Of a DNA stretch of 64,000 bases, positions 55,288-63,882 are shown piece after piece. Source of the DNA: Anabaena sp. FACHB-1237 (GTDB lineage: Bacteria > Cyanobacteriota > Cyanobacteriia > Cyanobacteriales > Nostocaceae). The stretch lies in contig NZ_JACJPV010000025.1 of NCBI RefSeq assembly GCF_014696225.1, forward strand, positions 1-64,000, in the 5' to 3' direction. A model generated the notes under the pieces. The model had not been told where the DNA came from and ran no database searches. It saw only the letters and a list, made by a program, of their open reading frames with translations. Every line of letters starts with the position of its first letter. Within the stretch, counting starts at the first letter, position 1. A program made the position numbers and the translations under genes.

Positions 55288-56169
55288 ATGAAATATCTCA
55301 ATCAAATAATTCATGGTGACTGTATAGAAAAACTCAAAGAAATACCTGATAAAAGTATTGATTTAGTAATTCTTGATCCTCCTTATTGGAAAGTTATTCA
55401 AGAAAAATGGGACTATCAATGGCGCACAGAAGAAGATTATGTACAATGGTGTTTACAATGGTTAGAACAAATTGCTAGAGTCATTAAATTATCAGGTAGT
55501 TTATATCTATTTGGTTATGTGAGAAACTTAGTTCATTTATATGATTATCTGATTAAATTAGGCTTTGATTTTAGACAACAAATAATTATAGATAAAGGAA
55601 TTAAATCTATCGGAGGAAGAGCGACAAAAGGATATAAAATGTTTCCTAATGTTACGGAAAGTCTGTTATTTTTTAATTATAATAGTCGTCCTTTTGTGAA
55701 AAAATTCCTTAAAGATAGACAAAAAGAATTAGGTTTAACTGCTTTAGCAATAAATCAAAAATTAGGAGTAAAAGTAAATGGGGGAGGAATGTGGTCACTT
55801 TATACAGGAAATAATATTTTAGCCCAAATTCCTACAAAAGAAATGTGGGAAAAATTGCAAGAAATTCTCGATTTTCAACTTGCTTATGAAAATATCGCTC
55901 CAGTTTTTAATATTGAGATGGGAATAACTGATGTGTGGAAAGATATAAATTTTTATAAAGAGGAAAGATTTCATCCTACACAAAAACCAGTGAAGTTAAT
56001 AGAAAGAATTATTAAAGCTAGTAGTCATGAAAATATGGTAGTGTTAGATCCTTTTATGGGTTCGGGAACTACTGCTGTTGTTTGTTTAAATTTGAGTCGT
56101 TATTATATTGGTATTGAGAAGGAAGAGAAATATATTGAAGTTGCGAAAAAAAGAATAGATAGGAGATAG
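55288..56169 (+). CDS. Orphan DNA methyltransferase (beta-type motif order)
   Basis: 293 residues. Catalytic DPPY at residues 30-33 comes before the SAM-binding FMGSGTT (256-262), and HPTQKP is at 229-234: the beta-class order of N6-adenine or N4-cytosine enzymes. An internal block at ~140-200 (DRQKELGLTALAINQKLGV...MWEKLQEIL) is HTH-like and recalls DNA-recognition inserts. No restriction endonuclease is adjacent, so it is probably an orphan enzyme with a regulatory or protective role. The recognition site cannot be read from sequence. Confidence 0.88.
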   Translation: MKYLNQIIHGDCIEKLKEIPDKSIDLVILDPPYWKVIQEKWDYQWRTEEDYVQWCLQWLEQIARVIKLSGSLYLFGYVRNLVHLYDYLIKLGFDFRQQIIIDKGIKSIGGRATKGYKMFPNVTESLLFFNYNSRPFVKKFLKDRQKELGLTALAINQKLGVKVNGGGMWSLYTGNNILAQIPTKEMWEKLQEILDFQLAYENIAPVFNIEMGITDVWKDINFYKEERFHPTQKPVKLIERIIKASSHENMVVLDPFMGSGTTAVVCLNLSRYYIGIEKEEKYIEVAKKRIDRR

Positions 56170-56342
56170 AATAAGTAGGTGTTATAATATAATTTGTGAA
56201 ACTACGAGTCAACTTGAACGGTAATGTTTTCCATAATGGTTTAGAAGCTATCAATTTGCTTTTTTGATTATAAAGGATTTAGAACCCACATTCGGCAGAT
56301 CCCGGACTTCTTTAAGAAGTCCGGGATCTTGAAGATTAATCA
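56170..56342. other. Convergent intergenic region with the 31-bp palindrome
   Basis: Between the ends of the methyltransferase and SLH-lipoprotein genes; the palindrome at 56298-56328 could end transcription in both directions (inference). Confidence 0.5.
56298..56328. repeat. 31-bp perfect GATCCCGG palindrome, copy 3
   Basis: The same 31 bases as copy 2 at 42580 (central T). It sits 14 bp from the stop of the minus-strand SLH gene. Confidence 0.9.
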
Positions 56343-57626
56343 TCATTTTCCTTTTAACGCCTCCGTTGCAGATATACCCTCCCCCTGAATACCAAAATAC
56401 CACAACGCAGCAGCCGCTTCCCCGCGAGTTACAGCTTTTTTGGGCTGAAATAACGTTGTATACCCAAATACCCGCCTAATATTGGAATTTTCCCCATTTT
56501 GATAATCTGCTAATACTGCCTTTAACGCTTTCGTTTCTATTTTGCCCACATCTTGAAATCCCCAAGTTTGTTTCACTGCTTCTAAATTAGCAGTCGGTAA
56601 AGGTTGACGAGTATCTAATGGCACTTTCCACAGTATAAGTTGTTCTCTGGTTAAAGGCGCGTCTGGTTGAAATAAAACGGTGGTACTATCTCCCGATAAA
56701 CTACTGGGAATTAAACCCGCTTCTGCTAAACCTTGAATAATCGCAAAATCAGCATCTTTAGCTAATACATCTCTAAAAACAGGTTGGGTATTTGTAGATG
56801 CTAACCTAATTTGTTTCGCTGGATTTTTAGGATACATGGCGTTATTAGCATTAAATAACCAACGTGCATATTCTCGACGGGTAATAATTTTATTGGGATG
56901 AAATTGATTAGTTTTCGGTTCTATAGATAAAACCCCTAAATCTACTAAGTCTTGTAAATGTGTTCTCCATTCTGGAGGTGCTTGATCAATATCCGTAAAT
57001 TCCTGGGATGTCAAAGTTTCCGGTTTATTGGTAATTTCTGGACTGGGATTTTCACTAGGTAATGCAGGACCTAATTTAGTATTATTAGGATGATCAGAAT
57101 TATGTTTTTCATAAGTAATTAATAATTCTGTGGAAGTTTGAGACTGATTAGGATTAGCTGTATTTACAGTTTGTGGTTTAATGGCAATGGTAATAGTTAA
57201 GTTGTCATTTTGCGCTGTAAAAATACCTGCTGTATCATCTTGAGGTTGTTTAATAATTTGCCATTTTTTAGCTGCTAATTCATTACGATAAAAACTAATA
57301 ATTAAGTTACTAGGATCAACACTTTCCCAACGGGTTAAAACTATTTTTAAATCTGGGCTTTGTTCATTATTAATAGGTTTAGTTTCTGCTAATGTGGCAT
57401 TGGGATAAGTGGGAATATTTTCTGGGAAATCTTCAGGTAATTTAATATTAGGAATATTACTATTTGTGGGCGTGGGAGTGGGAGTTTGTGCCAATAAAGG
57501 AGGATTTTTCTGTAATTGGGGATCGGGAGATAATGCTAGTTCTAAATTTTTAGCTCCAGGGTTATTCGCGCAAGCTGTTACAGAAAATAAAACTGTGAAA
57601 GTTAATAATATAATACGAGAAAACAT
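56343..57626 (-). CDS. SLH-domain lipoprotein
   Basis: 427 residues. The signal peptide with lipobox (FSVTACANN, Cys19) points to a lipoprotein. A Pro/Thr/Asn-rich linker is followed by a domain ~65-170 (FPENIPTYPNATLAE, LISFYRNELAAKKWQII). Then come SLH-type repeats at ~210-420 (WRTHLQDLVDLGVL, FRDVLAKDADFAIIQGLAEAGLI, RGEAAAALWYFG). It is likely attached to the outer envelope and binds peptidoglycan or secondary wall polymer. Role unknown. Confidence 0.85.
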   Translation of the reverse strand: MFSRIILLTFTVLFSVTACANNPGAKNLELALSPDPQLQKNPPLLAQTPTPTPTNSNIPNIKLPEDFPENIPTYPNATLAETKPINNEQSPDLKIVLTRWESVDPSNLIISFYRNELAAKKWQIIKQPQDDTAGIFTAQNDNLTITIAIKPQTVNTANPNQSQTSTELLITYEKHNSDHPNNTKLGPALPSENPSPEITNKPETLTSQEFTDIDQAPPEWRTHLQDLVDLGVLSIEPKTNQFHPNKIITRREYARWLFNANNAMYPKNPAKQIRLASTNTQPVFRDVLAKDADFAIIQGLAEAGLIPSSLSGDSTTVLFQPDAPLTREQLILWKVPLDTRQPLPTANLEAVKQTWGFQDVGKIETKALKAVLADYQNGENSNIRRVFGYTTLFQPKKAVTRGEAAAALWYFGIQGEGISATEALKGK

Positions 57627-57699
57627 TGGTAATAGGTAATAGGTGATTTGTAATTAATCCTGTAAATCCTTAAATCCTGGATATCCTGATTCAGAGAAT
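57627..57699. repeat. Half copy of the CAGGATATCC repeat
   Basis: AATCCTGTAAATCC..TTAAATCCTGGATATCCTGATTCAG; the right arm of the repeats at 46780 and 47591. It ends next to the hypothetical gene at 57700. Confidence 0.6.
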
Positions 57700-58023
57700 T
57701 TAATACTGTACATAATTCTCTAAATCTTCAATTTGCCGTGATCGTAAATGTTGAATAATTTTCCACAAAATTGTATAACTACCATCACGATGAAATTCCA
57801 CTGTTTTAAAGGTAATAATGGTATCACTACTAGGAACTTGTCCCAGTTGTTTTTTAGCATGACTATTACCACGAGAAATGGGTTGTGTTTTGAGGATAAT
57901 TTCTGGTAGTTTAAATTGGAGCGATCGCAGTAAATAAGTCCTATTCAACTCAACCTTGGCATCTGGCACCTCCAATAAATTCCATATCTGATCCTCACCC
58001 GTTAAAAATCTGCATTTATACAT
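57700..58023 (-). CDS. Hypothetical protein
   Basis: 107 residues (MYKCRFLTGEDQIWNLLEVPDAKVEL...). No family recognised; it looks soluble with mixed strands (TIITFKTVEFHRDGSYTILWKII). It starts 11 bp after the stop of the gene at 58035, on the same strand, so the two probably form an operon. Confidence 0.6.
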   Translation of the reverse strand: MYKCRFLTGEDQIWNLLEVPDAKVELNRTYLLRSLQFKLPEIILKTQPISRGNSHAKKQLGQVPSSDTIITFKTVEFHRDGSYTILWKIIQHLRSRQIEDLENYVQY

Positions 58024-58034
58024 TTGTAAAGATT

Positions 58035-58394
58035 CTAACTTAGTCGGTAGTTTTTTATAAGCCAGAAAAAATTATTAATTGACTCCAACACAGGTTTTAA
58101 GTTACTATCCAACTGTGATAAAAAAATATCAGTAACTATGGGTAATATAGGATTGGATTTTTTCTCTCCAGAAACTAAAGGTAATTCCCGAACTAAACCT
58201 ATTTTTCCTTTACGAGATAATAACTGATCTAATAGCTGTGGCAAGTAAGCAGATTTCGTATAAAATTTATCCGTATCTGGTGCTAATGCAGTATGTTGAT
58301 GGGAGTTTCCCAGGGGAATTTCCTTAGCTAAAATGTGACTAGGTAAGGAAGTGAGGATAAAAGGAAGTAAAATTTCCAGAAAAAAATGTCTCAT
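58035..58394 (-). CDS. Hypothetical exported protein
   Basis: 119 residues with an N-terminal signal sequence (MRHFFLEILLPFILTSLPSHILA). The rest (LPQLLDQLLSRKGKIGLVRELPLVSG...) shows no known domain. First gene of a likely two-gene unit, divergent from sasA, with about 150 bp between. Confidence 0.6.
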   Translation of the reverse strand: MRHFFLEILLPFILTSLPSHILAKEIPLGNSHQHTALAPDTDKFYTKSAYLPQLLDQLLSRKGKIGLVRELPLVSGEKKSNPILPIVTDIFLSQLDSNLKPVLESINNFFWLIKNYRLS

Positions 58395-58544
58395 GTCAAA
58401 AACCTAGATCGAATTGGAGCAACAAAATCTAAAATAGATATTAAATTGGAATAACCACCATCTACAAGAATCAGTCTAAAAGCCAGTCTGTTTTACTGTT
58501 CATTAAGCGTCCCCAGGTTGTTACCAGTGCTGAAACAAGATTAT

Positions 58545-59726
58545 ATGCAAGTTTCCCAGGATCAGCCTATTTATTTTGAGGCTCCTCTCCAATTATTACT
58601 GTTTGTTGATGGGCGACCTAAGTCCCGACAACAAGTACAGCAAATTTGTGCTTATTTAAAAAAATTAGAGGATGGGTATAGTTTTGAACTGCAAATTATT
58701 GATGTGGGCAAACAACCCTACCTTGCTGAACACTTTAAGTTAGTTGCTACACCGGCTTTAGTGAAAATTAAACCGGCTCCCCAACAGACTCTTGCTGGTA
58801 CTAATATTATCCCTCAATTACAAACATGGTGGCCACGTTGGCAAGCTGCTGTGGAGGATTTTTTACAACTGGAGGACAATTTACCAGATTTTGTGGATAG
58901 TGGTGATTTAAAAGCATCTCAATCTATTTATTCGGTAGCTCAATCGGCAGAAGTGATGCAACTGGCGGATGAGGTTTTTCGGTTGAAGCAGGAAAAGGAG
59001 AAGTTGAAGGAACAATTACAGTTTAAGGATCGGGTTATTAGTATTTTAGCTCACGATTTGCGTAATCCTTTAACGGCGGCGGCTATAGCTGTTGAAACTC
59101 TCCAATCTACTTATAATCCAAATTTAGGTATTTTTCACAAGCTAAAACCTGGTTTAGTAGAACATTTGTTAAAACAGGCCCGCGCTCAAATGCGAATTAT
59201 TGATAAAATGATCGCTGACTTGTTACAGGTAGGCCGCAGTCATGATACAGAATTACCCATTATTCCCCAAAAATTGGAGTTAGGGAAATTATGTTTAGAA
59301 GTATTAGCAGAATTTAGCGATCGCTACAATGCCAAATCTCAAACCATAGAGAGAGATATTCCCCAAGACTTACCTCGTGTCTATGCCGATCCAGAAAGGA
59401 TTCGTCAAGTGTTAAGTAACTTATTGGATAATGCTATTAAATATACTCCTGTGGGTGGTACTATTAGTTTATCAGCCTTACATCGCACTAGCCAAAAAGT
59501 ACAATTTAGTATAGGTGATAGTGGTCCTGGTATTCCAGAAGAAAACCGCGATCGCATTTTTGAGAATCACTTCCGTTTACAACGGGATCAAGGTACAGAA
59601 GGTTATGGAATAGGACTATCTTTATGTCAAAGAGTAATTCGCGCTCACTATGGTCAAATTTGGGTAGATAATTCTCCCTATGGAGGTGCTTGGTTTCATT
59701 TTATTTTGCCAGTGTATCCATCTTAA
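58545..59726 (+). CDS. sasA: Adaptive-response histidine kinase SasA
   Basis: Clock output kinase that binds KaiC and phosphorylates RpaA. 393 residues from the ATG at 58545 (a TTG nine codons upstream, at 58518, is in frame). The N-terminal KaiB-like thioredoxin-fold domain (~11-100, [17 protein letters not shown]) is followed by a coiled coil (~140-163), the H-box [15 protein letters not shown] (His170), and the ATPase with N-box [14 protein letters not shown]1 GDSGPGI and G2 GYGIGLSLC. kaiABC are not in the window. Confidence 0.95.
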   Translation: MQVSQDQPIYFEAPLQLLLFVDGRPKSRQQVQQICAYLKKLEDGYSFELQIIDVGKQPYLAEHFKLVATPALVKIKPAPQQTLAGTNIIPQLQTWWPRWQAAVEDFLQLEDNLPDFVDSGDLKASQSIYSVAQSAEVMQLADEVFRLKQEKEKLKEQLQFKDRVISILAHDLRNPLTAAAIAVETLQSTYNPNLGIFHKLKPGLVEHLLKQARAQMRIIDKMIADLLQVGRSHDTELPIIPQKLELGKLCLEVLAEFSDRYNAKSQTIERDIPQDLPRVYADPERIRQVLSNLLDNAIKYTPVGGTISLSALHRTSQKVQFSIGDSGPGIPEENRDRIFENHFRLQRDQGTEGYGIGLSLCQRVIRAHYGQIWVDNSPYGGAWFHFILPVYPS

Positions 59727-59763
59727 TCGCCTGAAGGATTTTCACTGATTGATATGTTGACAC

Positions 59764-60014
59764 TGTCCAGAGAGAGGATTTAGATTTATCAAAGACTCAT
59801 TGTTTTTTGCCAATAGTCTATTTGTGAAAAATCCAGAAAGAGTAGAGAAAATGATGATGTTAATGGCATTGTGTCTTTTAGCTTATAATCTAGAACAAAG
59901 ACAACTAAAAATCTCATGAAAGACCCAAAAGTCTACCGTTAAAAATCAACTGAATAAACCACAAAATCTCTCACATTAAGGTGGATATTTCAATATCTTC
60001 CTATATGATTAATC
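59764..60014 (+). pseudogene. C-terminal relic of an IS1634-type transposase
   Basis: 59773-59919 reads RGFRFIKDSLFFANSLFVKN, then PERVEKMMMLMALCLLAYN and LEQRQLKIS-stop: the C-terminal region of IS1634/IS4-group transposases. After a frameshift the similarity seems to go on (VKNQLNKPQN...LRWIFQYL) to about 60010. No N-terminal part or inverted ends were found. Confidence 0.65.
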
Positions 60015-60404
60015 TCTCATAATTTCATACAGCGATCGCACTTCCCCGCATTCATAAAAAGCGATCGTACTCTATAGGATTTTCCAGTCTAGTGAAGTCC
60101 AAACTTAGCTGCGTTTATCTGTATCCATCTGCGTACCTCGCAGCAAGCTAGAACTATTACTGCTTGTATCTCACTTGAATGGGGCGTTGCTGAATTGGGG
60201 TATGAAATTGAAAAATCAAACAAATGAAACTCTTACTCTCTGAGACTCTGCGCCTCTGCGTGAAATAAAATTATAATCTTAATCAGCAACGGCGAATGGG
60301 AATAAGTCAAAAGTTAAGAAGATGTTTTTAAAGTCTAAATTAATACTAAAATCGGCGATTAGAAAGATGCTTTCTGTAATGGTACGTCTCTACACAGGTA
60401 AAAC
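60015..60404. repeat. Repeat-rich intergenic region
   Basis: Two HIP1-like sites (near 60032 and 60061), a TTGCTGA element (60184-60293), a GCGCCTCTGCGTGAAA repeat, and CGTCTCTACACAGGTAAAACC (60385-60405), which echoes 20446-20470. No gene. Confidence 0.5.
60184..60293. mobile_element. MITE-like TTGCTGAAT/AATCAGCAA element, copy 3
   Basis: GCGTTGCTGAATTGGG... to ...CTTAATCAGCAACGGC, with ends GTTGCTGA / TCAGCAAC. More diverged inside than the other two copies. Confidence 0.65.
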
Positions 60405-60650
60405 CTACCTATCCATGTTAAAAATGCTTAGTTTTTCATTAGTCCAAGTAAGTGGAATTTGCTTGTGTAGTAGCGAATTGTATTCGCCCAAGACTTTTAA
60501 AAAATCCTCTAAAATTTGATCTCCTGTGCTGACTGCTATATGACGGCTTGCCAAATGTCCATCTTTGTGCCACCACTGGAGAATTATGGCAGGATGGAAA
60601 GAAGGCTGTGCAATAAGAACAAATTTTCTGTGTGATGGTAAGTTATTCAT
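60405..60650 (-). CDS. Small hypothetical protein, doubtful
   Basis: 81 residues: MNNLPSHRKFVLIAQPSFHP, then AIILQWWHKDGHLASRHIAV and GDQILEDFLKVLG. The first ~55 residues look like a real protein; the last ~25 (from EYNSLLHKQ) are encoded by the GCGAATTGTATTCGCC-type dispersed repeat. So either a short protein whose end was replaced by a repeat, or chance. Divergent from pipX. Confidence 0.4.
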   Translation of the reverse strand: MNNLPSHRKFVLIAQPSFHPAIILQWWHKDGHLASRHIAVSTGDQILEDFLKVLGEYNSLLHKQIPLTWTNEKLSIFNMDR

Positions 60651-60726
60651 TTAATAAACTTTTAATCATCAAATACAGATAGAAACACAAACACAGACCT
60701 ATTAACGATCTTATGTTCTATTTGCT

Positions 60727-61035
60727 ATGCTAAATCCATTCTCGTACCAAAACCAGGAAATGAACCCAGAAACCTCAGAAACTTACATCAATCATCCAAC
60801 TTGGGGTTTACTCTACAAAATCTCTATGCTTGATGATAACCAGGATCTGTTTACTACACTTTATGCACAACGTTTATTTTTTTTAGTAACCAGTGATGGA
60901 AAAAGTCTAAAATTTCAGTCCATCGGCCGTACTGAAGCCAGAATGATGGTGGAAAATCGTTTACGGACTTTACGCCGCAGTGGTAACTCTCAGGAGTACG
61001 ATCAACTTCAGAGTGTTTTCCAGCGCACCTTCTAA
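60727..61035 (+). CDS. pipX: PII-interacting protein X
   Basis: Co-activator of NtcA that is traded with PII according to nitrogen and energy state. 102 residues; the conserved Tudor-like part starts near residue 19 (YINHPTWGLLYKISML) with LFTTLYAQRLFFLVTSDG, IGRTEARMMVENRL and LRRSGNSQEYDQLQSVF. An internal ATG at 60760 would give 91 residues, closer to the usual ~89. The stop overlaps the pipY ATG. Confidence 0.93.
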   Translation: MLNPFSYQNQEMNPETSETYINHPTWGLLYKISMLDDNQDLFTTLYAQRLFFLVTSDGKSLKFQSIGRTEARMMVENRLRTLRRSGNSQEYDQLQSVFQRTF

Positions 61036-61715
61036 TGAATACTTTAATTAGTCAACAAATTACTCAACGCATTGCTGATATTTCTGCCTCACTGCCCAAT
61101 ACAGTGAGGTTAATTGCTGTTAGTAAAACGGTTCCGAGTGAATTTATTCGTACTGCATACAACGCAGGTATTCGTGATTTTGCTGAAAGTCGTATCCAGG
61201 AAACTATCAGCAAACAAGCCGAATTACAAGACTTAACGGATATTACTTGGCATTTAATTGGACATCTCCAAATTAATAAGGCGAAGAAGGCTTTACAAAT
61301 ATTTCAATGGATTCACTCTGTTGATAGTTTAGCCTTAGCACAACGCTTAAATACCCTGGCTTTTCAGATAGGTGTGCATCCACATATATGTTTACAAGTT
61401 AAAATATTACCAGATGATAATAAATATGGTTGGATAATTCCTGAATTGTTATCTGACTTGTCAAGTTTGAATGAATGTCAATATTTAAAAATTCAAGGTT
61501 TGATGACAATTCCACCATTAGGTTTAGAAAATTCCCAAATTCTGAATGTATTTAACTCTACTCGTGAACTAGGAGCAACCATTAACTCCCAAAATTGGTC
61601 AAATATCAGCATAGAAGAATTATCTATGGGAATGTCAGGAGATTATTTAATGGCAGTGGCAGCAGGGGCAACAATGGTAAGATTAGGTACGACATTATTT
61701 GGGCAACGTTCCTAG
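61035..61715 (+). CDS. pipY: YggS-family PLP homeostasis protein
   Basis: 226 residues, PLP-binding TIM barrel: VRLIAVSKTV (PLP lysine), FAESRIQE, WHLIGHLQINKAKKAL, LSMGMSGDYLMAVAAGATMVRLGT. It keeps cellular pyridoxal phosphate in balance and is linked to pipX in cyanobacteria. Overlap with pipX by one base (TAATG) supports coupled translation. Confidence 0.93.
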   Translation: MNTLISQQITQRIADISASLPNTVRLIAVSKTVPSEFIRTAYNAGIRDFAESRIQETISKQAELQDLTDITWHLIGHLQINKAKKALQIFQWIHSVDSLALAQRLNTLAFQIGVHPHICLQVKILPDDNKYGWIIPELLSDLSSLNECQYLKIQGLMTIPPLGLENSQILNVFNSTRELGATINSQNWSNISIEELSMGMSGDYLMAVAAGATMVRLGTTLFGQRS

Positions 61716-62090
61716 TATCTCAACAATTAGAGGAAATAAAACCTTTACCAAGCAATAATTACGGGATTTATCACCTCTAATGTTGAGTAATTTTACTAGT
61801 GTTAAAAATATTGTACTAAGATTCAGTAAGTGCTAGAGAAGAAAGTGGTCTAATTATCTTTCTTTGTGAAAATTTTTAGGCTATAATCTTGACTCGCTGT
61901 TGCAAATTAGGTAATGTAAAAACGTTGGAATTAATATTCTAACTACTACTACTAACTTGTACTAGAGGCTGAAAACAGTAATGTAATTACTGCTCAAAGC
62001 ATCTACTTATTAGGTATGACCACTGGCTAATAAAAATTTCCAACATTAAAAGTCAGGAAAATTAGGGTAATTTTTTTCCGGGAGCGGATC
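61716..62090. promoter_or_regulatory. Leader region of sepF
   Basis: 375 bp between pipY and sepF, AT-rich, no ORF. GGGAGCGGATC directly before the sepF ATG is a good ribosome site. The length suggests that sepF has its own promoter. Confidence 0.45.
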
Positions 62091-62699
62091 ATGAGCAATA
62101 TATTTTCTAAACTCAGGGATTTTGTCGGTTTAAACGAACCAGTAGAATACGAATACTACGAGGAAGAACCAGATACTAGAGAAAGTTACCAAAGTAATCT
62201 CTATCAAGAACAAAATCCTCAGCCAGCACCACAACCACAAGCAGAACCTACTCCATCTAGTAGACGTTGGCGGGACAATAGCCCTACAATGTCTGATGAA
62301 CCAGCTACGACAGTTTCTAAACCTATGAGTAATGTTATTGGTATGCCCGGTGCAGTGAATGGAATTTCCGAAGTTTTAGTTCTTGAACCTCGTACTTTCG
62401 AGGAGATGCCTCAAGCTATCCAGGCTTTACGTGAACGTAAATCGGTAGTTTTAAATCTAACTATTATGGACCCTGATCAAGCTCAACGGGCTGTGGATTT
62501 TGTGGCTGGTGGTACTTATGCTTTAGATGGACATCAAGAACGTATTGGTGAAAGTATTTTCTTATTTACACCTAGCTGTGTTCAAGTTAGCACTCAAAGC
62601 GGTTTAATACATGAAGTACCTCAGCCTCCAGTGCGTCATCGTCCTGCATCTACGGAACCTACTGCGTGGGGTAATGAAGGCACAAGAATGGTACAGTAA
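62091..62699 (+). CDS. sepF: Cell division protein SepF (Cdv2)
   Basis: 202 residues. N-terminal amphipathic segment ([16 protein letters not shown]) for membrane contact, a Pro/Gln-rich linker (~25-85), and the SepF domain (~92-180: [58 protein letters not shown]). It links FtsZ to the membrane during division. Same strand as pipXY and proC, a conserved cyanobacterial cluster. Confidence 0.94.
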   Translation: MSNIFSKLRDFVGLNEPVEYEYYEEEPDTRESYQSNLYQEQNPQPAPQPQAEPTPSSRRWRDNSPTMSDEPATTVSKPMSNVIGMPGAVNGISEVLVLEPRTFEEMPQAIQALRERKSVVLNLTIMDPDQAQRAVDFVAGGTYALDGHQERIGESIFLFTPSCVQVSTQSGLIHEVPQPPVRHRPASTEPTAWGNEGTRMVQ

Positions 62700-62794
62700 T
62701 GTACATTAGTCGTTAGTTCCTAGTAGTTATTGATCCTCTGTTTAGGATTGACTAACTGATGAATTTTTGACCATTTACTAATGACTAAGACGAC

Positions 62795-63607
62795 ATGACT
62801 ATCAAATTTGGCTTAATTGGTGGTGGGGTAATGGCAGAAGCTATATTATCCCGCCTTATTGATTCTGGTACTTATCAAAGTGCAGAAATTATTGTTAGTG
62901 AACCACAAACTGCACGACGTGATTATTTACAGCAACATTATCAAGTTATTATTACGGATGATAATAAAACAGTATTTACTTCAGCTAAAGATGCTGTGAT
63001 ATTGGCAATAAAACCGCAAATATTTAGTGCGATCGCTCAAGAATTAGCAGATATACCTGCAACAGAACATTTACCATTAATTATATCTATTTTAGCTGGT
63101 GTAACTTTAAAACAATTGGAAGCAGCATTTCCGCAATTACCTGTAATTCGTGCTATGCCTAATACACCTGCTACAGTGGGGGCGGCAATGACAGCGATGT
63201 GTTTAGGTCATTATGCCCATGCAGAACATGAAAATATCGGAAAACAGATTTTTGCGGCTATTGGGGAAGTAGTAGAAATTCCTGAAAGTTTAATGGATGC
63301 TGTCACAGGTTTATCTGGTAGTGGACCTGCTTATGTAGCGTTAATGATTGAAGCCTTAGCGGATGGGGGAGTAGCAGCTGGACTACCACGAGATATAGCC
63401 AAACAATTAGCATTACAAACAGTGTTAGGAACAGCGACATTATTACAAGAGACGAAAATGCACCCAGCAGAGTTGAAAGATCGGGTAACAAGTCCAGGAG
63501 GTACAACTATTGCGGGTGTTAGTCAATTGGAAAAAGCGGGGTTTCGATCTGCAATAATAGAGGCTGTAAAGGCGGCTAAAGTGCGATCGCAGGAATTGGG
63601 TAGTTAA
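62795..63607 (+). CDS. proC: Pyrroline-5-carboxylate reductase
   Basis: Last step of proline synthesis, P5C to proline with NAD(P)H. 270 residues. N-terminal Rossmann loop GLIGGGVMAEAIL, RAMPNTPATVG, and the C-terminal signature around VTSPGGTTIAGVSQLEKAG. Lies 95 bp after sepF. Confidence 0.95.
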   Translation: MTIKFGLIGGGVMAEAILSRLIDSGTYQSAEIIVSEPQTARRDYLQQHYQVIITDDNKTVFTSAKDAVILAIKPQIFSAIAQELADIPATEHLPLIISILAGVTLKQLEAAFPQLPVIRAMPNTPATVGAAMTAMCLGHYAHAEHENIGKQIFAAIGEVVEIPESLMDAVTGLSGSGPAYVALMIEALADGGVAAGLPRDIAKQLALQTVLGTATLLQETKMHPAELKDRVTSPGGTTIAGVSQLEKAGFRSAIIEAVKAAKVRSQELGS

Positions 63608-63882
63608 GCAGTAAATAGGATGCGTTAGAGGTGTCAATTTCAGCTACAGATAGCTTATTTGTTTAGCTAACACGCCTGCCTGGAAATGATAGCGTAGCGC
63701 GGCGTAAGCCATATTTCCAGGCTAATAGCTCGAGTTTACTAAAGTAAAACAATGTAACTTAACAAATTTTCGGCTTATTTTAGTCATTTTTAGATGAATT
63801 TCACTATTAGACTGGGAATAAATTCCCAGTGAGGCTGGTTTTTGCGTTAAGTTGACACTTATGTTGCGTAGCTGATCAACCT
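63608..63882. repeat. Intergenic region with inverted dispersed repeat and a hairpin
   Basis: 63629-63725 is the inverted partner of 9845-9948 (GTGTCAATTTCAGCTACAGA, AGCTAACACG, TTTCCAGGCT). 63811-63830 is a palindrome (ACTGGGAAT / ATTCCCAGT) between convergent genes, a possible bidirectional terminator. Confidence 0.6.
63811..63830. terminator. Palindromic hairpin between proC and the right-edge gene
   Basis: ACTGGGAATA / AATTCCCAGT; a short run GGTTTTTG lies 8 bp further on. Plausible but unproven as a terminator. Confidence 0.4.
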
